Source of the DNA: Bacteroidales bacterium
GTDB taxonomy: Bacteria; Bacteroidota; Bacteroidia; Bacteroidales; UBA932
Direction: 5' to 3'
Assembly: GCA_017527625.1 (NCBI GenBank)
Contig: JAFXPV010000051.1
Span: forward strand, 1-24,182
Length of the DNA: 24,182 bases
In this document: piece after piece, positions 15,315 to 21,856 of the stretch
How the letters are laid out: every line of letters starts with the position of its first letter
Numbering within the stretch: position 1 is the stretch's first letter
Notes under the pieces: model-generated
What the model saw: the letters and a program-made list of their open reading frames with translations, nothing else
Told to the model about the DNA's origin: nothing
Database searches by the model: none
Made by a program: the position numbers and the translations under genes

Positions 15315-16589
15315 CTACCTGATTTTAAGGGTGATTATTGTGAGAACTGCCAGCATTATTGAAACGATGTAGAAGCGCATCACGATTTTGGCTTCGGGAT
15401 GTGCGATGACAGGTTTCTTTATGACAGCTGCGATGTTTTCTTTCTGGAAGTGATGGTGCAGGGGGGCCATCTTGAATATCCTGCGCCCTTCACCGTATTT
15501 TTTCTTCGTGTATTTGAAGTAATATCTCTGGATGATGACCGAAAGGCTCTCGACTACGAAGATGCCGCAAAGTATCGGGAGCAGCAGTTCCTTGCGGATG
15601 AGCACTGCGCAAACGCCGACGATGCCGCCGAGGGTGAGGCTGCCCGTGTCGCCCATAAATATCTGGGCGGGGTAGGAGTTGTACCACAGGAATCCTAGCA
15701 GGGCTCCGACCAGCGTCATCATAAACACTGCTATGTCGCCGCTCTTCTCTATGAACATTATGTTGAAGTAGTCGGCATAACCGACGTGGCCGGAGACGTA
15801 GGCCAGTATTCCCAGCGTCGCCCCGACTATCGCCGTGACGCCTGTCGCCAACCCGTCCATACCGTCGGTGAGGTTGGCTCCGTTGGAGCAGCCGGTGATG
15901 ATGAATATGATGACCAGGATATATATGATCTTGGAGAATATGTCGCCGGCCTTGCCCTTGAAGGGACTCAGCCAGGCGTAGTTGAACTCATTGTCCTTGA
16001 CGAACGGGATGGTGGTCATTATGGCGTTGGACTCGAAGGAATCTGAGCCGGCTGCCGGCGCGGACACTGTCTGGACAGTCTCTTCAGCACCTTTGACTGC
16101 GTTGCCCTCCCTGAAGGCCAGGCTCTCGTCGAAGCACAGCGCGAAGCCGACTACCAGTCCGAGGATCACCTGTCCGGCAATCTTGACCCTGCCGTTGAGG
16201 CCTTCCTTGTTGTGCTTGAACACCTTGATGTAGTCGTCCAGGAAGCCTAGCAGTCCGAGCCATATTGTGGTGAACAGCAGTATCAGGGTGTTCTTGTTGC
16301 TCAGGTCGCAGAAAAGCAGGATGGGGATGAGCAGTGAGACGATAATGATGACGCCGCCCATAGTGGGGGTGCCTTTCTTTGCCAGCTGGCCCTCGAGGCC
16401 GAGGTTGCGGATTTCCTCGCCGATCTGCTTTTTCTGGAGGAATCCGATGGTCTTCTTTCCTGCGATGAGGGCGATGAGGATGGCCGTGATGTTGCCCAGG
16501 ATTCCCCTGACGGAGATGTACTGCATCAGTCCGATTCCCGAGAAGTCTGTCCCTCGCTGTCTGAGATATTCAAAAAGATGGTAAAGCAT
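15315..16589 (-). CDS. mraY: Phospho-N-acetylmuramoyl-pentapeptide transferase MraY
   Basis: 424 residues with about ten membrane helices. It transfers phospho-MurNAc-pentapeptide to undecaprenyl phosphate to make lipid I. Key motifs are KKGTPTMGGVIII (71-83), GFLDDYIKV with Asp118/Asp119, GCSNGANLTDGMDGLATG (233-250), FMGDTGSLTLGG with Asp314, and the PLHHHFQ triple histidine (378-380). It is about 60 residues longer than the E. coli enzyme, mainly through an insert at about 155-210, which I recall as a feature of Bacteroidota MraY. It starts 6 nt after murE. Confidence 0.96.
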   Translation of the reverse strand: MLYHLFEYLRQRGTDFSGIGLMQYISVRGILGNITAILIALIAGKKTIGFLQKKQIGEEIRNLGLEGQLAKKGTPTMGGVIIIVSLLIPILLFCDLSNKNTLILLFTTIWLGLLGFLDDYIKVFKHNKEGLNGRVKIAGQVILGLVVGFALCFDESLAFREGNAVKGAEETVQTVSAPAAGSDSFESNAIMTTIPFVKDNEFNYAWLSPFKGKAGDIFSKIIYILVIIFIITGCSNGANLTDGMDGLATGVTAIVGATLGILAYVSGHVGYADYFNIMFIEKSGDIAVFMMTLVGALLGFLWYNSYPAQIFMGDTGSLTLGGIVGVCAVLIRKELLLPILCGIFVVESLSVIIQRYYFKYTKKKYGEGRRIFKMAPLHHHFQKENIAAVIKKPVIAHPEAKIVMRFYIVSIMLAVLTIITLKIR

Positions 16590-16595
16590 TTAGGT

Positions 16596-18056
16596 TTAGG
16601 ATTTCAGTTCGTCAAATACTTCAGCTATTACTTCTTTGTCGTCAAAATGCATCTTCTCGTCGCCTACGATCAGGTAGTCTTCGTGTCCCTTTCCGGCAAC
16701 GAGCACTACGCCTCCCTCGGGAGCGAACATTATGGCCGAGCGGATGGCTTCCCTGCGGTCTGCGATGAATACCGACTTGGCGCGCACCTTGGTGTCCATT
16801 CCGGCCTTGATGTCAGCCATAATGGCAAGGGGATCTTCGTGGCGGGGGTTGTCGCTGGTCACTACGACCCTGTCGGCGTATTTGCCTGCGATGGCGCCCA
16901 TCTCGGGACGCTTGGTCTTGTCGCGGTCTCCGCCGCAGCCGAACACGCATATCAGGTATTCACCCTTTGCGGTCTCCCTGAGAGTCTTGAGCACATTCTC
17001 CAGGGCGTCAGGGGTGTGGGCGTAGTCCACAACGGCAGTGACGTTGTTGCCGCCGCGCAGGTACTCAAGCCTTCCGTTGACGGCCCGCAGCTTGCTCATT
17101 ATGGTCAGGACCTCCTCCTTGTCGGCTCCGAGCAGTATCGCCGCGCCGTAGACGGCCAGCAGGTTATGGGCGTTGTGGGCGCCGATGAACATAGTCCACA
17201 GCTGGGTGTCGTCCATCTTGAGGAGCATTCCTTCCATCGTCTGGTCCATTATCCTGCACCTGAAGTCAGCCATAGAGCCGCACGAATAGGTGTATACCCG
17301 GGCTGCGGTGTTCTGCACCATCACGCTGCCGTTGCGGTCATCGATGTTGACCAGGGCGAATGCACTGGCAGGCAGATTGTCGAAGAACCTTTTCTTGCAG
17401 CGGAGATAGTTGTCGAAAGTTTTATGATAGTCCAGATGGTCGTGGGTGAGGTTCGAGAAGATACCGCCGGCGAAGGTCAGGCCCTTGATGCGCTCCTGGT
17501 CGATGGAGTGGGAGCTGACTTCCATAAAGCAGTACTGGCAGCCGCTGTCCACCATCTGCTCCAGCAGGGCGTTGAGCTCCAGCGGGTCGGGGGTGGTATG
17601 GTCTGCCGGGAATTTGCGGCGGCCGATGTAGTTCTCGATGGTGGAGAGCAGGCCGCAGTGGTATCCCAGCTGGGTGAAGAGTTCGTAAAGCAGGGTGGCT
17701 GTCGTGGTCTTGCCGTTGGTGCCGGTCACGCCCACCAGGGTGAGCTTGGACGACGGGTTGCCGTGGAATGCCGACGCCATAAGGGCGAGCGCCCCTCTGG
17801 AGTCGGGGACGCGGACGCTGGCGACGCCGCCCGTGCGTCCGTCATAATCGGGATTCTGGTAGACGACTGCCACGGCGCCGTTCTCAACTGCCTTGGCGAT
17901 GTACTTGTGGCCGTCGGAAAGATTGCCGTCCACGGCTACGAACATTGAGCCGGGAGTGCATTTGCGGGAATCGAAGCGGATGTCTTTGATGTCCACGCCG
18001 AGGTCTGAGCTGTGTTCAGACACTTCAATGTTTTGAAGTAATTCTACCAGTTTCAT
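16596..18056 (-). CDS. murE: UDP-N-acetylmuramoyl-L-alanyl-D-glutamate--2,6-diaminopimelate ligase
   Basis: 486 residues. It adds the third stem amino acid. The ATP loop GVTGTNGKTTTATL (109-122), MEVSSHSIDQERI (178-190), NLTHDHLDYH (202-211) and the late VVTSDNPRHEDPLAI are present. The DNPR tetrapeptide (402-405) is the known signature for meso-diaminopimelate rather than lysine, so the peptidoglycan should be of the mDAP type. The lysine pair at 221-222 is near the position of the carbamylated lysine of the family. It starts 2 nt after ftsI stops. No murF follows it, unlike in E. coli. Confidence 0.96.
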   Translation of the reverse strand: MKLVELLQNIEVSEHSSDLGVDIKDIRFDSRKCTPGSMFVAVDGNLSDGHKYIAKAVENGAVAVVYQNPDYDGRTGGVASVRVPDSRGALALMASAFHGNPSSKLTLVGVTGTNGKTTTATLLYELFTQLGYHCGLLSTIENYIGRRKFPADHTTPDPLELNALLEQMVDSGCQYCFMEVSSHSIDQERIKGLTFAGGIFSNLTHDHLDYHKTFDNYLRCKKRFFDNLPASAFALVNIDDRNGSVMVQNTAARVYTYSCGSMADFRCRIMDQTMEGMLLKMDDTQLWTMFIGAHNAHNLLAVYGAAILLGADKEEVLTIMSKLRAVNGRLEYLRGGNNVTAVVDYAHTPDALENVLKTLRETAKGEYLICVFGCGGDRDKTKRPEMGAIAGKYADRVVVTSDNPRHEDPLAIMADIKAGMDTKVRAKSVFIADRREAIRSAIMFAPEGGVVLVAGKGHEDYLIVGDEKMHFDDKEVIAEVFDELKS

Positions 18057-18058
18057 TG

Positions 18059-20068
18059 TCAGTCTTTTAAAACAATTGTCACTGCCTGCCTGCCGTCAGT
18101 CAGCGCCCCGGCCAGAGGTTCCTGGCTCACGACGCGGCCCCGGCCGCTGCAGCTTACGGTGTATCCCTTGCTCTCGAGGGTGTATATTGCGTCGCGCAGT
18201 CCCATACCGAGTACGTCGGGCACACCCACTATAGTGTCATTCGCAGCATCCTGCTCGGCATAGGCTTCGATGGCGGGAAGGACGGAACCTTCCACAATGC
18301 GCTCGTTCCACTGCGGGCTGGATGCATAGATGTTGTTGGCTATCTCACAGGCTACGGGGCCGCCCCAGGTGCCTCCGTAGAAGTTCTTGTCGGCAAGTTT
18401 CGACCACACCACCACTATGACCGAATATTTCGGGTTCTCATAGGGGAAGAAGCCCACGAACGAGCCCTGGTGCTTCCTGCGGCCGGAACGGTCGACATAT
18501 CCGCCGCTGGGCAGCGATACCCTGGCGGTGCCGGTCTTGCCGGCGACGGCCACCTTGCAGTCCTTCATTGCCGTGCGGGCCGTGCCGTTCTTGCCGATTA
18601 CCACGCCCCTCAGGGCAGCCTTGACCGTGTCGGCCGTGGCCTGGGAGCAGATTCTGCCGATGGTCTCGACTCCATATTCCTTCACTATGTGGCCGTTCTG
18701 CTGGAGGTTCTTGAAGAGATGGGGCTTGACCATCACTCCGCCGTTGGCGATGGCGTTATAGTAAGTGATGATGTGAAGGGGGGTCAGCTCCACGGCGTAT
18801 CCCATTCCTATCTGGGGAAGGTCGGAAGGGCTCCAGAGCTTGTCTTCCGGACTCCTGACGGTAGCCTTTCCCATCCCCGGGATGTCGAAGTCGTAGTTGT
18901 ATGTCACCTTGCGTTCGTTGACCACCTTGTACACGAACTCCTGCGGCCTGTTGCCGTAGTATTCGGCGGCAATGCGGCGGAACACGTTGTTCGAAGAGAT
19001 CTCCAGGCCCTTGCGCACGGTGATGGTGGAGTAGTTGCGAAGGTATGTATCCTCGAAAGTGCGGTTGGCCCTGTCGTAATGCCAGAGCACGTCGGCGCGC
19101 TGCTGGGTGTCGAGGGTGATGAGCCCGTCTTCGAGGGCTGTGGTCAGCGTGACGGCCTTGAATACTGAGCCCGGCTCGCCGGTGCGTCCGATGGCGTAGT
19201 TGTAAGTCTCGGAGAACTGGCCGTCGGGCCGCTTCTCCATATTTACCATCGCCTTGATTTCGCCCGTGGCGACTTCCATCACAATGGCGCAGCCGGCCTC
19301 AAGGTCGCTCTCTCCGGCGATCTTGCGCAGCAGCGCTTTCTCGGCGATGTCCTGTATGTTTACGTCCAGGGTCACCTGCACGTCCAGGCCGTCCTGCGGC
19401 GGAATCTCGGTCTCCTCGACATCGGGTATCCACTCGTTATGCTCTATGAGGCGCATAGGACGGCTGCCGTCCTTGCCCCTCAGCACTGAGTCGAGGGCAG
19501 CCTCGACGCCGACCCTTGGCTTGTCGCGATTGCTTTTGAGGTGGCCCAGAGTGCGGAACGCCAGGGTGCCGTAGGGATACTCCCTGTGATCCACCTTGTC
19601 GACCTTGAAGCCACCGTAGCGCTGCCCCTTGTTGAGTATGGGGTACTGGCTGATCTCCATCATAGTCGCATAGTCGACCGGGTGCTGGAGCAGCTTGTGG
19701 TAGCGTTTCTGGGTGCGGCAGGTCTTGAAAAGGTTCATATAGTCCGCCTTGGTGCGTTCGTGGAACCTTTTCGCGAGTATCTCGGCGAGGGCTTCGATGT
19801 TGTTGTCGTACAAGGTGTCGTTAGGCACCGAGAAGTCCATTCCGATGTCGTATTCGGGGGTGGAGAAGGCCAGATACCTTCCGTCTGCGGCAAGGATGCT
19901 GCCGCGCATAGCCTCGGTGGCGTCCACCCTGGTCACCTTGATGTGGTATTTGTTGTCGCGCACGCTCTTGTCGAAGAATTGCAGCTGCACCATCCTTCCC
20001 ACAGCGATCAGCGCTATGAGGAAGAACAGGATGTACACGAGGCTTATTCTGACAATGTTATTGCGCAT
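18059..20068 (-). CDS. ftsI: Septal class B penicillin-binding protein FtsI (PBP3) with a C-terminal PASTA domain
   Basis: 669 residues. It has one N-terminal membrane helix (about 5-27), a dimerisation/pedestal region (about 50-220), and then the transpeptidase domain. The active-site motifs are all present: SVFK with nucleophile Ser301, SSN at 358-360 and KTG at 511-513. A single PASTA domain occupies about 612-669 (GVPDVLGMGLRDAIYTLES). It cross-links septal peptidoglycan in the periplasm alongside FtsW. The ATG at 20068 lies 11 nt inside the ftsL-like gene, suggesting coupling. A PASTA-tailed FtsI is, from memory, usual in Bacteroidota, unlike the shorter E. coli protein. Confidence 0.95.
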   Translation of the reverse strand: MRNNIVRISLVYILFFLIALIAVGRMVQLQFFDKSVRDNKYHIKVTRVDATEAMRGSILAADGRYLAFSTPEYDIGMDFSVPNDTLYDNNIEALAEILAKRFHERTKADYMNLFKTCRTQKRYHKLLQHPVDYATMMEISQYPILNKGQRYGGFKVDKVDHREYPYGTLAFRTLGHLKSNRDKPRVGVEAALDSVLRGKDGSRPMRLIEHNEWIPDVEETEIPPQDGLDVQVTLDVNIQDIAEKALLRKIAGESDLEAGCAIVMEVATGEIKAMVNMEKRPDGQFSETYNYAIGRTGEPGSVFKAVTLTTALEDGLITLDTQQRADVLWHYDRANRTFEDTYLRNYSTITVRKGLEISSNNVFRRIAAEYYGNRPQEFVYKVVNERKVTYNYDFDIPGMGKATVRSPEDKLWSPSDLPQIGMGYAVELTPLHIITYYNAIANGGVMVKPHLFKNLQQNGHIVKEYGVETIGRICSQATADTVKAALRGVVIGKNGTARTAMKDCKVAVAGKTGTARVSLPSGGYVDRSGRRKHQGSFVGFFPYENPKYSVIVVVWSKLADKNFYGGTWGGPVACEIANNIYASSPQWNERIVEGSVLPAIEAYAEQDAANDTIVGVPDVLGMGLRDAIYTLESKGYTVSCSGRGRVVSQEPLAGALTDGRQAVTIVLKD

Positions 20069-20402
20069 CTTTCACCAATATCCTTTTCGGCGGGTCCTCG
20101 GGAGCTTTCAGGTCCCTGACCCCGTTCTGCAGAAGGAGGTCCTCCACCTTGCTCTTCTGGTTGAGGCCGGTGAGGGTCAGCTCTTTCTGGTAATATTCAA
20201 TCTTCAGGGTCTCGATTTCCTTCTCGTTGTCCCTGATAACAGTCATCTTGTCTTCCACCATAAGCCCCCAGATGAGGTAGAGGATGATGAGGAAGAAAAT
20301 GTAGATGATGAAAGGAAGCCTCTTGTCGATGCCCTTCTTGGTGATAATGTCACCGCTGACGACATCGATGATGTAGGACAATATGGCTTTCGCTTTCGGC
20401 AT
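20058..20402 (-). CDS. ftsL: FtsL-like cell division protein
   Basis: 114 residues. It has a cytoplasmic basic N-terminus of about 29 residues, one membrane helix (about 30-48), and a charged heptad-like stretch (about 52-92) suited to a coiled coil. This is the topology of FtsL, which pairs with FtsB and FtsQ to activate FtsW/FtsI. FtsL sequences are poorly conserved, so the name rests on its place between rsmH and ftsI and on the topology. It starts 3 nt after rsmH, preceded by AGGAG inside the rsmH end, and overlaps ftsI by 11 nt. Confidence 0.82.
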   Translation of the reverse strand: MPKAKAILSYIIDVVSGDIITKKGIDKRLPFIIYIFFLIILYLIWGLMVEDKMTVIRDNEKEIETLKIEYYQKELTLTGLNQKSKVEDLLLQNGVRDLKAPEDPPKRILVKDAQ

Positions 20403-20405
20403 CCG

Positions 20406-21278
20406 TCAGGCTCCTGTCTTTATTGCGACCCTCAGTTTTGCGCTGCGGGCGCGGGTGTTCTGTGATATCTCTTCTTCCGAGGGAATGACGGGCTTGCGTA
20501 CGGCTTTCTCCAGAATGCCGGCGGCGACCTCGTCCCGGATGGCGTTCTTGACGATGCGGTCCTCCAGCGAGTGGTAGGTGATGACGGCAAGGATGCCTCC
20601 CTCGTTGAGCGACTTGACGGCCATCGGCATAAATTTCTCGAGCGCGGTCATCTCGTCGTTCACTTCAATCCTGAGCGCCTGGTAAATCTTAGCCAGCGCC
20701 TTGTGTTCGGAAAACTTGGGCAGTACCGTTTCAAGGGCGCTGCCCAGTTCCGATGTCGTGCGAATGGGGGAGACCTCCCTCTTCCTGCAGACAAGCTCTG
20801 CTATGCGTCTGCTCTGCTCCACTTCCCCGTAAACCCGGAATATGCGTTCCAGGTCTTCGCAACTATAACTATTCAATACACGTTTTGCATCTTTTTCAGC
20901 CTTCGGATTCATCCTCATATCGAGGTCTGAATCGAATCTGAATGAAAAGCCCCGTTCTTCGGTGTCGAACTGGTGGGACGACACCCCGAGGTCGGCAAGG
21001 ATCCCGTCCACGCCGTCATATCCCTCGTATCTGATGTAATTGTGGATGAAGCGGAAATTGCCGTGCACCGCAGTCACCCTTTTGTCATCGGGAACGTTGG
21101 CGAGCGCGTCGCTGTCCCTGTCGATGACTATCAGGCGGCCGTCCTTGCCGAGCTGCGACAGAATCGCCGCGCTGTGCCCGCCTCCGCCGAAAGTAGCGTC
21201 GACATATACACCTGCAGGATTCACACGGAGGGCTGATACACTCTCTCGTAAAAGAACCGGTGTATGATAGACGGACAT
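20406..21278 (-). CDS. rsmH: 16S rRNA (cytosine(1402)-N(4))-methyltransferase RsmH (MraW)
   Basis: 290 residues, starting MSVYHTPVLLRESVSAL as RsmH does. It methylates the N4 of C1402 in 16S rRNA using SAM. The SAM-binding motif VDATFGGGGHSAAIL (26-40), GILADLGVSSHQFD (92-105), the MRMNP motif and the C-terminal ITYHSLEDRIVKNA are diagnostic. It follows mraZ after 18 nt, and that gap contains a strong Shine-Dalgarno (GGGAGG), unusual for this phylum. It is followed after 3 nt by the ftsL-like gene. Confidence 0.96.
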   Translation of the reverse strand: MSVYHTPVLLRESVSALRVNPAGVYVDATFGGGGHSAAILSQLGKDGRLIVIDRDSDALANVPDDKRVTAVHGNFRFIHNYIRYEGYDGVDGILADLGVSSHQFDTEERGFSFRFDSDLDMRMNPKAEKDAKRVLNSYSCEDLERIFRVYGEVEQSRRIAELVCRKREVSPIRTTSELGSALETVLPKFSEHKALAKIYQALRIEVNDEMTALEKFMPMAVKSLNEGGILAVITYHSLEDRIVKNAIRDEVAAGILEKAVRKPVIPSEEEISQNTRARSAKLRVAIKTGA

Positions 21279-21285
21279 AAGACTG

Positions 21286-21291
21286 CCTCCC
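21286..21291 (-). promoter_or_regulatory. Strong Shine-Dalgarno sequence before rsmH
   Basis: GGGAGG on the minus strand lies 7 nt upstream of the rsmH ATG, in the 18-nt mraZ-rsmH gap. It is a near-full match to the anti-Shine-Dalgarno core. Most genes in this window have no such site, as expected for Bacteroidota. It fixes the rsmH start at 21278. Confidence 0.6.
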
Positions 21292-21296
21292 TGATT

Positions 21297-21743
21297 CTAA
21301 CCGAGGATCTTCTGGGCCAGATCGACGAATTCGTTCTCAGATATCTTTCCGGCCTCGTTCTTTTCTTTGGCCCAAATCTCAATCTTGAAATCTTTTCCCG
21401 CGAAGACCACTTCTTTCTGGATTCCGACGGAATCGAGGAGCTCCTTCGGGATGGTGATGCGCCCGTACTGCTCGTCCGGGACGACGAGGGCGCGGTCCCT
21501 CATATATGCTCTCCAGAAGCGGTCGTGCTCTTTGTTGAACAGATTCAAGCGGCTTCTGACCTCTTGAGAGTCGCGTTCCCACTCGGAATACGCGAACATC
21601 TCAAGACAATCAGCAAACAGGCTCTTTTTCACGACGAACCCCTGCTTGAGGGTGTCGGCGCAAAGCTCCTTGAAGGCAGAGGGGAAAACCAACCTCCCTC
21701 TGTCGTCAACTTTCGCCTTGTATTCGCCGATGAAACTAGCCAT
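21297..21743 (-). CDS. mraZ: Transcriptional regulator MraZ
   Basis: 148 residues from ATG 21743. I rejected a start 10 codons upstream because MraZ proteins begin close to the first F-x-G-E-Y motif, seen here as MASFIGEYKAKVDDRGRL. There are two SpoVT/AbrB-like half-domains, one with DDRGRLVFPSAF (13-24) and one with EQYGRITIPKELL (91-103). In other phyla MraZ forms a ring-shaped oligomer that binds short direct repeats upstream of its own gene and controls the dcw operon. It is the first gene of the cluster, and phased repeats of the right kind lie 45-80 nt upstream of its start. Confidence 0.95.
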   Translation of the reverse strand: MASFIGEYKAKVDDRGRLVFPSAFKELCADTLKQGFVVKKSLFADCLEMFAYSEWERDSQEVRSRLNLFNKEHDRFWRAYMRDRALVVPDEQYGRITIPKELLDSVGIQKEVVFAGKDFKIEIWAKEKNEAGKISENEFVDLAQKILG

Positions 21744-21770
21744 AAACAATATTATGAGTAATGTGTAATG

Positions 21771-21778
21771 CAAAAGTA
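21771..21778 (-). promoter_or_regulatory. -7 promoter element of the mraZ/dcw operon
   Basis: TACTTTTG on the minus strand matches the Bacteroidota -7 consensus TAnnTTTG exactly. Transcription would begin near 21767, leaving a leader of about 24 nt. No convincing TTTG is found 19-21 nt upstream; that place is taken by one of the phased repeats. The same octamer serves queA. Confidence 0.55.
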
Positions 21779-21787
21779 GATAAAAAT

Positions 21788-21823
21788 TTTACATTTCTTT
21801 CCACAACATTACATTTTTTTACA
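21788..21823 (-). promoter_or_regulatory. Four 10-nt-phased direct repeats, candidate MraZ boxes
   Basis: On the minus strand TGTAAA (21823-21818), TGTAAT (21813-21808), TGGAAA (21803-21798) and TGTAAA (21793-21788) repeat at exactly 10-nt steps with 4-nt spacers. Repeats 1-2 and 3-4 also form an 18-nt near-duplication with two mismatches. E. coli MraZ is known to bind TGGGN repeats at the same 10-nt spacing, and these lie directly upstream of mraZ and its -7 element. The binding role is inferred from spacing, position and the TGG/TGT core. Confidence 0.6.
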
Positions 21824-21850
21824 CAAATTTATCAACAAATCTTATCTTTG
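21818..21850 (+). promoter_or_regulatory. Promoter of the M23 peptidase gene
   Basis: TATCTTTG (21843-21850) matches the Bacteroidota -7 consensus in its commonest form. A weak -33 element, TTTA (21818-21821), sits 21 nt upstream and overlaps the distal candidate MraZ box. The ATG begins only 5 nt after the -7 element, so the mRNA should have almost no leader. Confidence 0.55.
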
Positions 21851-21856
21851 TTGATA
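21830..21856. repeat. Perfect 10-bp inverted repeat at the M23 peptidase start
   Basis: TATCAACAAA (21830-21839) and TTTGTTGATA (21847-21856) are exact reverse complements separated by 7 nt (TCTTATC). The right arm shares TTTG with the -7 element and ends on the first base of the ATG. It resembles the operator of a dimeric regulator. There is no U-tract after it, so it is not a terminator. Confidence 0.7.

Noticed and set aside
16578..17948. Long open frame on the plus strand opposite murE (456 codons)
   Set aside because: It is the antisense shadow of a well-supported murE in GC-rich-third-position DNA. It has no family-like motif and covers most of murE. The long frame opposite ansA (1457-2320) was rejected for the same reason.
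21798..21837. DnaA-box-like words (CTTTCCACA region, TTTTACACA, TTATCAACA) suggesting a replication origin
   Set aside because: Each has one or more mismatches to TTATNCACA, the spacer is only 112 nt, and the phased repeats and promoter elements explain the same bases better. There is no dnaA, dnaN or other origin-linked gene nearby.
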